A DNA stretch of 64,000 nt from Hyphodiscus hymeniophilus (lineage: Eukaryota; Ascomycota; Leotiomycetes; Helotiales; Hyphodiscaceae), in the NCBI GenBank assembly GCA_016508695.1, contig VNKQ01000009.1, forward strand, positions 1,302,001-1,366,000, given 5' to 3'. Of the stretch, positions 24,653 to 35,558 are shown piece by piece. Position 1 is the stretch's first letter; each line of letters starts with the position of its first letter. The notes under the pieces were generated by a model. It ran no database searches and was not told where the DNA came from. It saw only the letters and a list, made by a program, of their open reading frames with translations. The position numbers and the translations under genes are program-made.

Positions 24653-25220
24653 ATAATTTATATTACTTATCAAAATTAATATACTATCCTTATTAACTTA
24701 TAACCTTTATAAAACGTATTTAAGACTTATAAGCCCCCTCTCTTTATAATAGTTTATATTAATCTTTCTATTATAGTTACTACTATTAAATAGTATACTA
24801 AAGCTAATAAGTATACTTACTCTCTTTAAACGCAATATTAAATTAAAGTAAATTATATATATTTATAATTAATTTAATAAGCTATAGTTAAAGCTTAAGA
24901 ACTTTACTATATACAAATCAAAGTAACGTAAAGGTACTCGTAATAAGAAGTATAATTATAAGGACAGGCTATAATAACTTGCCTCCTAGTAAAAATAACT
25001 TCTTAGGGGTATACTTAATACCCTTACTTAGCTATAGTAATTTATATATATAAGTAAGGCTAAACTATATACTTTATTAAATATTAATATATCCTTATTA
25101 TTCGAGAGAAAAGTAGACCTTGTAATATATTAAGAGAAGTATTACGTATTATAAAATCGAGTATATAATAATTACCTTTAATCTTTAAACTTCTCCCCTC
25201 CTTAGCCCTTATAATCTTTA

Positions 25221-26892
25221 CTTAGGGGCCCACTACTAAGTGTTTGACCAGGGCTGGCCAAGTTTAATATAAGGCTAACTTATATATTATATAAAGGTTA
25301 AGATTTAACCCTAGTTAACCCGGGTTAACCCGGGTTAACTAAGTTTAATTAGGTTAATATTAGTTTAACTAGGTTTAAGCGTAAGTTTAGCCTTCGTTTA
25401 ATTAGCGCTTATAGTTACTAATCACGTGACTCTGCAAAGTCACGTGATTTTCCTGAAAACTTAATTATTAACCTATATAATTAGTAATATAAAAAGAGCT
25501 ATATTAGTATATATTTTATATTTTAAATATAAGTTAAAATAAGCTATTTTGATTAAGTGTGTAATTAAGGAAAGTGCGATTAAGAGTAACTTCCTTAATT
25601 AAATTAAGTTTAAATTTTTCGATTAAGCTATAATTAGCCCAATTTCAACGCTAAAATTAAGCGAGTTACAAATTCGGGTAAAATAGGAAAAATACTACTA
25701 GGGAGGCTAGCTACTAACCTAAATAGGCTAAATTATAATAAATAAAAATCTTAAAAAAAAGTTTTTTTAAATTTCATTTAAACTTAATTTAAACTAGGTT
25801 AACTTTTTAAACTAGTTTAACCCGTTTCGCAGATTAAACTTCAAATTTTTACTAATTTACTATTAATAGTATAATTAACCTTGGTCAACCCAGGTCAACC
25901 CGGGTTAACCCGGGTTAACCCGGGTTAACCTTAATCGTCGACTCGCTTACGGGCCTCTCTACTATTGTTCCTAGGTAGTCGGGGAAAGCAAAATAGGCCG
26001 GCACTCAAAATGGGCCGCAAACTACGGATACTAAAAATCACTTAATTCGCACTAAAAATATAGTATTTTAAGTATCCAAAGAGCGTACGAAATTCTACCT
26101 ATTAATCCAAATCGACAAGTAAGACCCGTAAAGTATACTAAATATTCGAACCGTCTAAACTCGTATCTAATTCCTACTCTATAACAACGTCTTCTTCGTT
26201 ACTAAAACCACTAAATAGTACGAAATTATCACCTTGTAGTATCGGTCGCATTACTAGCTTATTAACCTCTACGCGAAGTTTCGTAGCAACTACTATAAGA
26301 ATCTCTCGAGTCGGGAGTTAATTATACTTAAGCTAGTGCTTGATAAAGAAGAAGACCTATCTCTCTTGCGCGTTAGTAAGAATTCGATTGTGACTATTAG
26401 TTCTAGGACCTCTTCCTTTAGCCGTTCGAGTAATCCCGTTACTCAAGGTTCTTTAGTTTACTCGATATATTCGTGCGGCCGTAGATTTCTACTCTTTAAG
26501 ATACTCTTCTAAGAACGCAATTACGCTACGTAGTTATTATTTTGCGTCGTTTGTATCGTTCGGCGCAATAAAGTCTTTAAGGGGTTTTTAAAGAAGTATA
26601 CTAGATTCGCGATTTAAAGTTATAGCAAAAATTAAAGAATGGTTATAAAGTTTATAAAGATTTTTTATTAGGCGTTCTCATACAAATTATCTTTTTGGTT
26701 TTGCGGCCCATTTTGAGTGCCGGCCCATTTTGCTTTCCCCGACTACCTAAAAACGACGGCAGAGAGGCCCGTAAGCGAGTCGACGATTAGTCAACTTTAG
26801 TTAATTCCGGTTTAATTTGAAAATAATCTTTAGTATATTTATAAGTAGACCAGGTTAACCCCGGTCAAACACATATACTAGTGTCTCTATAG
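25221..26892. mobile_element. E2: TA-target TIR element carrying F
   Basis: Ends CTTAGGGGCCCACTACTAAG and (inverse) CTATAGAGACACTAGTATAT, both leading to TGTTTGACC. Flanked by TA (25,219-25,220 and 26,893-26,894). The uninterrupted A sequence (ATAATCTTTAAGTAACCC) exists at about 29,665, so it is the empty site. Sub-terminal repeats are GGTTAACCCGGG-type units; a perfect 12-bp hairpin around CACGTGA lies near 25,418-25,449. TA target suggests Tc1/mariner-like; no transposase of its own. Confidence 0.85.
25934..26787 (-). mobile_element. F: pogo/Fot-like element relic (854 bp) inside E2
   Basis: TIRs of about 85-90 bp starting ATCGTCGACTCGCTTACGGG, flanked by TA (25,932-25,933 and 26,788-26,789). 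Less AT-rich than its surroundings. The minus strand around 26,330-26,560 still reads like a transposase N-terminus with stops: an AARIY..N..TLSNGI segment (psq-type helix-turn-helix) and ILTNAQERA...PTREI (CENP-B-type helix-turn-helix). The DDE catalytic part is absent, so this is an internally deleted copy. Confidence 0.78.
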
Positions 26893-26988
26893 TAAGTAAC
26901 CCAAGTTACTAGTCGACTAAGTCTTTATAATTTATTTAAGCCTAAATAAAGTAAGTTTTATTATTCTAGTAATAATATAAATAATAAA

Positions 26989-27359
26989 GAGATAAGCTAT
27001 TTTAACTCTAATACCGGCTATTTTAACTCTTAGGGGGTATATTTACTATATATTTAGAAAGGTATATACCTAGAGATACTTTCTCTATTAAAACATAGCG
27101 GGTTAGGATTAGTAGTTAGGGTTAGTTTCGGGGGGGTTAGGGGGTAGTAAAAGCCCCCCGTATAAGGATATCTTTTTTATTTATATTATTTCTTATAATT
27201 ATATTTAATTATATTTTAAGTAAAATATTAAAAGTACTTAGTTATAATAGTTTTAATATTCCCGTACGGGCGTAAACTTATTATATATACTATAGTATAT
27301 AACTAGTAGGGACTAGTAGAGTTAAAATAGCCGGTATTAGAGTTGAAATAGCTTATCCT
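26989..27359 (+). mobile_element. B2: B-type MITE (371 bp)
   Basis: Left end GAGATAAGC (one G to A), right end GCTTATCCT. TSD ATAATAAA at 26,981-26,988 and 27,360-27,367. The unfilled site AATAATAAAAGAATATAT is present at about 29,757 in A5. Same length as B1. Confidence 0.93.
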
Positions 27360-27509
27360 ATAATAAAAGAATATATCGATTAATATAAACTAAGTATATA
27401 AAGGGAAAGGGGTTATATAAAGGGGATTTCTTTTATATATAAAGACAATTGCCTTGAAGACATAGCAATAATTATAAGAGATATATTATAAAGGCAAGTA
27501 ATATAAAAA

Positions 27510-28241
27510 GGGACAGGCTATAACAACTTGCCTCCTAGCTAAAACAACTTTTCGAGAGTATACTTAATACCCTTACTTAGCTATAGTAATTTGTATACGT
27601 AAGTAAGGCCAAATTATATACTTTATTAAATATTAATATATCCTTATTATTCGAGAGAATAATAGACCTTATAGTATATTAAGAGAAGTATTATATATTA
27701 CAAAATCGAGTATATAATAACTAGTACCCTTAGTCTTTAAACTTCTCTTCTCTTTAGCCCTTATAATCCTTAAGTAACTTAGGTTACTAGTCGGGCAAGT
27801 CTTTATAATTTATTTAGGTTTAAATAAAGTAAGTTTTATTACTCTAGTAATAGCGTAAATAATAGAAGAATATATTAATTAATATAAATTAAGTATATAA
27901 AGGGAGAGGAATTATATAAGGGGGATTTCTTTTATATATAAAGACGATTACTTTAAAGACATAGCGATAATTATAAGAGATATATTATAAAGGCAAGTAA
28001 TATAAGAAGTTAAAGTTATAATAATAAAACCTTTTAAGGGTTATATATAAAATAATAAGTATAAGTTAAGTCTAGATTATAATTTTAATAAGTTAATCAA
28101 TATAATAGTATATATTATATACTTTTGCACGTATATAAATTTATATAATAGATAGAGCTTACTAAATATACGCAAGTATAAAAACGATCTGGGACTAGTA
28201 GAGTTGAAATAGCCGGTATTAAAGTTGAAATAACTCGTCCC
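27510..28241 (+). mobile_element. A3: element with an A-type left end and a C-type right end
   Basis: Starts GGGACAGGCTATAACAACTT (A type) and ends with the C-type inverse TIR, AGTTGAAATAACTCGTCCC. Flanks TATAAAAA and TTGTATAT do not match, so the two ends probably did not insert together. Interior matches both A5 and C4. Confidence 0.75.
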
Positions 28242-29171
28242 TTGTATATTTATAGCTTAGTTTAAACTAAAAAAAAGAATTAATTAATTCTTTTTTTATA
28301 TTTATAAATATAAGTATTTTACTTATAACTTACTAAGGATATATATTATTATATAATTCTAAGGATTTAGATTTCTTTAAAAAGTTAATAATTACTAATA
28401 TTTCTTATTTCTTTATTTAGTTTATTTTAATCCTTAAATAAATAAAAGAAGTAATTTCTAATATAATAAAGGCTTTAATACCTAGCTTTATTAAGCGATT
28501 AGCTTTTTTATTCCTCATTATATCTAAATAACCTAGAACTTAAACTAAGTTAATATTAGCTCTTTTATTAATAATACCTTACGGCCGTTAGGCAAGTACT
28601 TAATACTCGCTTAACTAAGGCTTAACTAGGGCTTAACTAGGGCTCAAACCTAAAATTGACTAGGCTTAACTAAGGCTCAACTAAGGCTCGACTAAGGCTC
28701 GACTAGGGTTTAACTCTAATTCCTATAATAACTCCTGAGTAGGGCTCAAGCCAGTTCAAGGCTCGAATTAGGCTCAAGCTAGGCTCAAGCCAGGCTCAAG
28801 CTAGGCTTAAGCCTATACTTAATTTTAACTTTTTTTTTTTTTTTTTAGTATTAAGCTTTAAGTTATAGTTTAATAAGAGACTATTAATAAGTGTAAATAG
28901 TAACTACGCTAGTGACTCGCGTATAAAATCTCGCTTAATCACCTAAATCTTCGCTTATTTTATTTTTAGCGTTATTAATTAAAAACTTAGAGCCTTAGCG
29001 AGTTTTTTTAATTAAACTTTTATAAATAAGGAAAATACTATTTAAAAATCCAAATTAGGAAGGTACGATTTTTAGTACTAATTTAGTACGTTTATAGATT
29101 ACTAATACAAAAAATTAGTTTTTATATTTTTAGCGTCTAAAATAAACAAATAATATACAAAAAAAAAAAAA
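28242..29171. repeat. Unassigned AT-rich stretch with minisatellite
   Basis: About 28,600-28,815 is an imperfect tandem array of 10-12-nt units of the AGGCTCAAGCT / AAGGCTTAACT type, followed by a run of T (about 28,829-28,846). It is less AT-rich than its surroundings. The rest shows no recognisable element. Confidence 0.6.
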
Positions 29172-30120
29172 GGGACGGGCTATAACAACTTGCCTCCCGG
29201 CTAAAACAACTTTTCAGGGGTACACTTAACACCCTCGCTTAACTATAGTAATTTGTATACGCAAGCAAGGCTAAACTATATACCTTACTAAACATTAATA
29301 TATCCTTATTATACTAGTAGAGTACTCTAAGTTACCTACGAGTAGTCCCCCTCCCCTAGCTATTAGTATACGATTTAATAATTACTTGGCTTGCCTTATT
29401 ATTATATAATTTAAGAGCGTAAGTCTAATAGAGGAGTAATCTTACTAACTAATATATATTGTTACTAATACTATAATAAGCCTATAACTAATACTCTTAA
29501 TCCCTTCTTTATACTAGAAGTTTCAAGACTTATTCTTAACCCTATACGTATATAAGGGAAAAGTAGACCCCGCGGTATACTAGAAAGAGTATTACGTATT
29601 ATAAAATCGAGTACGCCACAATTACCCTTAGTCTTTAAACTTCTCCCTTTCTTAGCCCCTATAATCTTTAAGTAACCCAAGTTACTAGTCGGGTAAGTCT
29701 TTATAGTTTATTTAGGCTTAAATAAAGTAAGTTTTACTACTCTAATAATAGCGCGAATAATAAAAGAATATATTAATTAATATAAGCTAAGTATATAAAA
29801 GAAAAGGGGTTATATAGGGGGGATTTCTTCTATATATAAAGACAATTGCCTTAAAGATATAGCGATAATTATAAGAAATATATTATAAAGGCAAGTAATA
29901 TAAGAAGTTAAAGTTATAATAATAAAACCTTTTAAGGGTTATACGCAAGATAAGGAATATAAGTTAAATCCAGATTATAATAAGTTAGTATAATAGTATA
30001 TATTGCACGCTCTTGCGCGCATATAAATTAGTATAGTAAGAGAAGCTTTCTAGATATATACCTATAAGTAGGGTTAACCAAGTTGTTTTAGCCGGGAGGC
30101 AAGTTATTATAGCCCGTCCC
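29172..30120 (+). mobile_element. A5: complete A-type element (949 bp)
   Basis: Both TIRs intact: GGGACGGGCTATAACAACTT, spacer GCCTCCC, second repeat GGCTAAAACAACTT, and the inverse at the right. Flanked by eight A on each side (29,164-29,171 and 30,121-30,128), compatible with an 8-bp TSD but not proof because the site is a homopolymer. No coding capacity. Best-preserved A copy. Confidence 0.9.
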
Positions 30121-30428
30121 AAAAAAAACTCGAAAAAAAAAAAAAAAAACCAAGTAAATTTAATTTTTGAGTATAATTAGGGAAATTAACTTAAACCTAG
30201 CTTAAGTCGGTTCGGAACCGGCTCCGATTTGGTTCGGAACTAGCTCTAAACCGGCTCTAAGCGGCTCTGAGCCACTTAGAGCCTATTTGAGCCTTAATTA
30301 ACCCTAGCTCGAGTTTGGAGCTGGGCTTAATTAGGTATAGAGTGTCACGTGACCCGGTTTCGAGCTCTCGCATATACGCCCCTAAGTAAGTTGTTTTAGC
30401 CGGGAGGCAAGTTATTATAGCCCGTCCC
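30121..30428. repeat. GC-richer low-complexity stretch ending in an orphan A-type TIR
   Basis: Poly-A, then imperfect repeats of the CGGTTCGGAACCGGCTC / GGCTCTAAGC type (about 30,205-30,330), a CACGTGACCCGG site near 30,345, and from about 30,376 to 30,428 an A-type right terminus ending GCCCGTCCC. No matching left end with the same 8-bp flank was found. Confidence 0.6.
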
Positions 30429-30528
30429 GACTTTTATAACTAAATTATAGGTAGCGGGTTAAAGTTAATAGTTAGAGTTAGTTCTAAAAGGTTAGAAAAT
30501 ACCTATAAGAACCCCCTATATAAGAGTA
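30429..30528. repeat. Fragment of a B-type MITE interior
   Basis: GGGTTAAAGTTAATAGTTAG and the following CCCCCTATA match the telomere-like core of B elements. The copy is cut at 30,528 by E1. Confidence 0.6.
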
Positions 30529-31211
30529 CTATAGGGCACTAGTATAAGTGTTTGACCAGGGTTAACCTAATTAACCTGGGTTAACCCTGGTCAACCTTAG
30601 TCAATTCTAGTTTGATCTAAAAATAAATTTTAACTTAGTTATAGGTTAATTAGGTTAACCCGGTTTAAATAGGGTTTAATTGAAATTTAAACAAAACCTT
30701 TTTTCAGATATTTTTTTTATTTTAGTAATCTAGCCTATTTAGGTTAATGGCTAGCCTCCGTAATAGTTTTTTCTCAATTTAGCCGAGGTTTTCACTCGCT
30801 TAATTTTAGCGGCGAAATTAGCTTAGTTATAGCTTGGTCGAAAACTTTAAACCTAATTTGATTAAGGAAGTTAGTACCTTAAATCGCACTTTCCTTAAAT
30901 TTAAATTTATTTAAAATAACTTATTTTGAGTTATATTTAAAACTTATAATATAACCCAATAAGTAAGTTTTGAAAGGGATCACGTGACCTTTTAAACCAC
31001 GTGATCGTTGGTTATAAACTCTAAATAAGATAAGGCTAAACTTACTATTAACCTTAATTAAACTAGTATTAACCTAGTTAAACTTGGTTAACCCTGGTCA
31101 ACCCGGGTTAACCATGGTTAAACCCCAACTTGGATATAATATCTACTAGTAGTTTAGCCTTGTATTAAACATGGCCAGCCCTGGTCAAACACTTAGTAGT
31201 GGGCCTCTAAG
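30529..31211. mobile_element. E1: TA-target TIR element (683 bp)
   Basis: Left end CTATAGGGCACTAGTATAAG, right end (inverse) CTTAGAGGCCCACTACTAAG, so it is the reverse of E2. Flanked by TA at 30,527-30,528 and 31,212-31,213. Interior has GGTTAACC/GGTCAACC repeats and ATCACGTG..CACGTGAT. No transposase. Confidence 0.85.
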
Positions 31212-31458
31212 TAGGTATGTTTTGAATATTGTTTTTGTTAACACTTATAAGCGGAACGCTTAGTATTCGAATTAAGCTTAAATCCGATTTAAATAAGCCT
31301 TGAATTAAGTTTAATATTTTTTAAAAGCTTGAGTCCGGTTTGAGCTCGGATTGGACTTAGTTTGGATTAGGGTTAACTTTTGAGTAAAATTTTGAGCTTA
31401 GTTTTTGACTAGTCTAAAACTAGATTAAGTTCTAATATTCTAATATTACTTATTAATA
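31212..31458. other. Unassigned, moderately AT-rich
   Basis: Degenerate repeats of the GCTTGAGTCCGGTTTGAGCT type around 31,330-31,420; no element boundary seen except the start of B8. Confidence 0.4.
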
Positions 31459-31800
31459 GGGACAAGCTATTTCAACTCTAATGCCGGCTGTTTTAACTCT
31501 ACTAGCCCCTATTAGTTATATATATTGTAATATATATAGTAAGTTTGCGCTTGTGCGAGAATATTAAAACTATTATTATTACCTTTGATATTCTTCTTAA
31601 AGTATAATAAATATATTTATAAGAAATAATATGCAAAAGATACCCTTATATAAGGGGCTTTTATTGCCCTTTAACCCCCCGGGACTAACCTTAACTATTA
31701 ACCTTAACCTATTATATTTTAATAGAGACAGTGTCTTTATATATATGCCTTTCTAGGTATATAGTAAGTATACCCCCTAAGAGTTAAAATAGCTTATCCC
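31459..31800 (-). mobile_element. B8: B-type MITE (342 bp), one TIR repeat unit short
   Basis: TSD TATTAATA at 31,451-31,458 and 31,801-31,808. The left TIR (GGGACAAGCTATTTCAACTC) has both repeat units. The right TIR (AGAGTTAAAATAGCTTATCCC end) has only one, accounting for most of the shorter length. Confidence 0.9.
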
Positions 31801-32021
31801 TATTAATAGCCTTTAAGTAGGTAGCCAGGTAACTTTAGCTAACTGATACCGGGTAAGCCGGGTAATTTTCCGGTAAACTTCGGGTAAGTCAAGTAAACTT
31901 CGCATATGATTAAGCCTAAAAGTTAGTGCTTAACGACTTTGCTTATACTCTAGCTCACTTAATATCTACGCTAAAAGGTCAAAAGTTTTAAAATCACGTG
32001 ATTTGGGCCGACATTTATTAT
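31801..32021. other. Unassigned stretch
   Basis: Short GGGTAAG/CCGGTAA repeats near 31,845-31,905 and an AATCACGTGATT palindrome near 31,992-32,003. No gene. Confidence 0.4.
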
Positions 32022-32079
32022 GGGACGGGCTATTTCAACTTGCTTCCCGGCTAATTTAACTTTTTTAGCCCTACTTATA

Positions 32080-32473
32080 GGGATAAGCTATTTTAACTCT
32101 AATGCCGGCTATTTTAACTCTAATGCCGGCTATTTTAACTCTATTAGTCCCTACTAGTTATATATACTATAATACGTATAGTAAGTTTGCGCTTATATGG
32201 GAATATTAAAACTATTATAACTAAGTACCTTTAATATTCTACTTAAAATATAACTAAATATAATTATAAGAAATAATATAAATAAAAAAGATATTCTTAT
32301 GTAGGGGGCTCTTATTACCCCTTAACCCCCCTAAAACTAACCTTAACTACTAACCTTAACCTATTATATTTTAATAGAGAAAGTATCTCTAGGCACATAC
32401 CTTTTTAAGTATATAATAGGTATACTTTCTAAGAGTTGAAATAGCCGGCATTAGAGTTAAAATAGCTTATCTT
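32080..32473 (-). mobile_element. B7: B-type MITE (394 bp) with a triplicated TIR repeat
   Basis: TSD TACTTATA at 32,072-32,079 and 32,474-32,481. The left TIR carries three copies of GCTATTTTAACTCTAATGCCG-type units instead of two, an exact 21-bp addition; the right TIR has two. Confidence 0.92.
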
Positions 32474-32963
32474 TACTTATAAGTATATATTTAGGAAGCT
32501 TCCCCTACTATACTAATTAGTATACGCGCAAGAGTATACAATATATACTATTATACTAACTCATTAAAATTATAATCTAGATCTAACTTATACTCCCTAT
32601 CTTGTATATAACCTTTAAACCCTTCCCCTTTAATTATCTTTTCTTATAATATACTCTCTATAATTATTACTACGTCTTTAAGGCAATCGTCTTTATATAT
32701 AAAAGAAATCCCCCTTATATACTCCCTTTCCTTTAGTATACTAGCCTTAAGGTTAGTATAAACTACTATAAGTGAGAAAAGGCCGCAAGTATTAAGTAGT
32801 TTTCTATTAAAGGCTAAAGGTTAAAGGCTAAAGAAATAAGGATATATTATAAGGGATAAGCTATTTTAACTCTAATACTAGTTATTTTAACTCTTAGGGG
32901 GTATGCCCACTATATACTTAAAAAGGTATATGCCTAGAGATATTTTCTTTACTAAGACATAAC

Positions 32964-33553
32964 TAGGCTGGCCGACGGTCTGGTTCGGTCCCAGACCGTA
33001 GGGTTTTTAGGGATCGTATAATAGTTTAGTCTTGAAACTTAAATTTTTAGGGACTATACTTGGGACTATAGTCCTATAGTTTAGTCTATAAACGGTTCAG
33101 TCTTAAATATATAATTTTTAGGGACTATTTTTAAGATTATAGTCTTATAGTCTAGTCTATAAACGGTTTGGTTTAGTCTAGACTATTATAAATAATTAGA
33201 CTATCTTTATTAATATATAAAATTAAAAAAGTTTTTATATAAAAATTATAGAATAACGCTTAAGAGTAACGTTATAATATTTAAAATTAAAAAATATTTA
33301 ATATTTAATTAATTAAATTATAAACGGTCTAAACTTAATTTTTTTAGGACTATTATAGTCCGGTCCCAATTATAGATTAGGGACTATTATATAGTTCCGT
33401 CTCGATTTCTTAGGACCGAACTATATATAGTTTGGTCCCAAATAAATTTGGGGACTATTAGTATATATAGTTTAGTCTTAAATAATTTTTAGGGACTATT
33501 ATATAGTTTGGTCTAGTCTAGTCTAAAGACCGCGGTCCGGTCCGGCCAGTCTA
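32964..33553. mobile_element. G: hAT-like MITE (590 bp) inside B3
   Basis: Imperfect TIRs TAGGCTGGCCGACGG and (inverse) TAGACTGGCCGGACC. TSD GACATAAC at 32,956-32,963 versus GATATAAC at 33,554-33,561, one RIP-type C to T. The interior is built of repeated AGTTTAGTC / TTTAGGGACTAT / TTTGGTCC motifs, like hAT sub-terminal repeats. TAG start plus 8-bp TSD suggest hAT; no transposase. Confidence 0.75.
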
Positions 33554-33717
33554 GATATAACGGGTTAGGGTTAGTAGTTAGGGTTAGTTTCGGGGGGATT
33601 AAGGGGTAGTAAGAGCCCCTTATATAGGGATATCTTTTTTATTTATATTATTTCTTATAATTATATTTAGTTATATTTTAAGTAGAATATTAAAGGTACC
33701 TAGTTATAATAGCTTTA

Positions 33718-34086
33718 GAGATAAGTTATTTTAACTCTAATACTAGCTATTTTAACTCTACTAGTCCCTACTAATTATATATACTATAGTATATATAGTA
33801 AGTTTACGCTTGTGCGGGAATATTAAAACTAATAACTAGGTACCTTTAATATTTTATTTAAAATATAACCAAATATAATTATAAGAAATAATATAAATAA
33901 AAAAGATATCCTTATGCGGGGGCTCTTATTACCCCTTAACCCCCTAAAACTAACCCTAACTACTAACCTTAACTTATTATATTTTAGTAGAGAAAGTATC
34001 TCTAGGCATATACTTTTTTAAGTATATAGTAGGTATACCCCCTAAGAATTAAAATAACCAGTATTAGAGTTAAAATAGCTTATCCC
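33718..34086 (-). mobile_element. B4: B-type MITE (369 bp) inside B3
   Basis: Starts GAGATAAG, ends GCTTATCCC, opposite orientation to its host B3. Flanks TAGCTTTA and AAGTTTTA match at 6 of 8 positions; intact B copies read TAGTTTTA there. Confidence 0.87.
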
Positions 34087-34329
34087 AAGTTTTAATATTC
34101 CTATATAAGCGCAAACTTACTATGCGTACCACGGTGTGTATAACTAGTAGGGACTAGTGGAGTTGAAATAGCCGGCATTGGAGTTGAAATAGCTCATCCT
34201 TATTATAATTGTTTATAGTATATAGGTTAGCCTTATATGCGTATACAAATTAGTATAAGTAAGCGAGGTAGTTAAGTATACCTCCGAAAAGTTGAATTAG
34301 CCGGGAAGCAAGTTGAAATAGCCTGTCCC

Positions 34330-34740
34330 TTTATTATATAGGCCACTAATACTCGCTTAATAACTCCTATTGATAGGGAAAAGTACTTAAGTAGAAAAAA
34401 AAGCTTATTATTATAGTGGTTTAAGCCTAGTTCCAATTAGGTTTAAACCAAGTTTGAGTTTTAGGTTGAACCGATTCATTACTAATTTGAGTAAAGTTAA
34501 ACCTAGGTTGAAAAAAGTTTGAACCCAATTTAAGAAAAAGTTGAATCCGGTTTGAACCTAGTTTGAGAAAAAGTTAAACCTGGTTTAAGTTCGATTTGAC
34601 TACTAGGCCTAAAACCAGTAAGTATAACTTATTATAATCCGCATTTTAATTTATACTCTTTATTTTATATATAACCCTTAAATGCTTTTATTACTTTAAC
34701 CTTAATTTTAACCTCTTATATTACTTCTTCTTATAATATA
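34330..34740. repeat. Unassigned AT-rich DNA with minisatellite
   Basis: Imperfect tandem repeat about 34,425-34,615 of GGTTTGAACCTAGTTTGAGA-type units with AAAAAGTT spacers; then about 100 bp resembling A/C-element interior. No gene. Confidence 0.55.
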
Positions 34741-35558
34741 GAGGTAAGCTATTTTAACTTTAATGCCAGCTATTTTAACCCTTAGGAAATATACTTAGTA
34801 TGTATTTAGAAATGTTTTCTTTATTCAAATAAGTATAACCGGTTAAAGTTAATAATTAGAGTTAGTTTTAAGGGGTTAAGGGATAGCGAAAGCTAATACA
34901 TAAAGTTATCTTTTTTGTATTATTTACTATTTATAAGAAATAATATAGTATAAAAAATACTCTTATATAGGGGGTTCTTATTACCCTTTTACCCCCCGGA
35001 ACTAACCTTAACTATTAACCCTAACCCACTGTGTTTTAGTATAAAAAGTAGGGTTAAGCTATTTCAACTCTACTCCCGGCTACTTTAACTCTTAGGGGGT
35101 ATACCTAGAAACACATATACCTAGAGATACTTTCTCTACTAAAACATAATAGATTAGGGTTAGTAGTTAGGGTTAGTTCCGGGGGGTTAAGGGGTAATAA
35201 GAGCCCCTTATATAGCGATATATTTTTTATTTATATTATTTCTTATAATTATATTTAATTATATCTTAAGTAGAATATTAAAGGTAATTATAATAGTTTT
35301 AATATTCTTGCACGGGCACAAACTTACTATATATACTATAGTGTAAATAACTAGTAAGGACTAATAGAGTTAAAGTAGGGACGGGCTATAATAACTTGCC
35401 TCCCGGCTAAAACAACTTAGTTAACCCTACTTATAGGTATATATCTAGGAAGCTTCCCCCACTATACTAATTTGTATGCGCGCAAGAGCGTGCGATATAT
35501 ACTATTATACTAACTTATCATAATCCGGATCTAACTTATACTCCCTATCTTATATATA

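Larger units (their letters stand above)
13372..24712 (+). mobile_element. C1: C-type TIR element, interrupted (right end not found)
   Basis: Left end GGGACGAGCTATTTTAACTC at 13,372 with the second repeat 21 bp on. Its sequence (ending TTTTATATATA) is interrupted by A1 (13462-15946), resumes for about 20 bp (AGGGCAAGTATAAT), is interrupted again by copia-1 (15969-24652), then resumes to about 24,712. The uninterrupted version of the same stretch exists at about 35,620-35,710 inside C3. The right TIR is not recognisable. Confidence 0.7.
24961..27509 (+). mobile_element. A2: A-type TIR element, left end, split by E2 and B2
   Basis: RIP-altered left TIR AGGACAGGCTATAATAACTT with the second repeat following. 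The A interior continues, is interrupted by E2 (25221-26892) and B2 (26989-27359), and is cut at 27,509 where A3 begins. The right TIR is not identified; one orphan A-type right end at 30,380-30,428 could belong to it after rearrangement. Confidence 0.7.
32853..34200 (+). mobile_element. B3: B-type MITE interrupted by G and B4
   Basis: TSD TATTATAA at 32,845-32,852 and 34,201-34,208. Removing G (590 + 8 bp) and B4 (369 + 8 bp) leaves 373 bp, matching intact B1 and B2 (371 bp). This arithmetic supports all three sets of boundaries. Confidence 0.92.
32022..34329 (-). mobile_element. D1: D-type TIR element containing B7 and B3
   Basis: Ends GGGACGGGCTATTTCAACTT and the inverse AAGTTGAAATAGCCTGTCCC, each with the second repeat 21 bp inward (TTCCCGGCTAATT.AACTT). 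TSD TTTATTAT at 32,014-32,021 and 34,330-34,337. Subtracting B7 and B3 with their TSDs leaves about 550 bp. The TIR is intermediate between A and B/C. Confidence 0.88.

Noticed and set aside
28600..28815. Regularly repeated units suggesting a CRISPR array
   Set aside because: Eukaryotic minisatellite: units of 10-12 nt without unique spacers. The same holds for the 34,425-34,615 array and the 21-bp TIR repeats.
29471..29680. 69-codon minus-strand frame as a gene
   Set aside because: Inside the non-coding MITE A5; the homologous stretches in A1 and C4 have stops, so it is chance.
30360..30428. Right end of A2 or A3
   Set aside because: The terminus is A-type, but the 8 bp after it (GACTTTTA) match neither left flank, so I left it as an orphan end.
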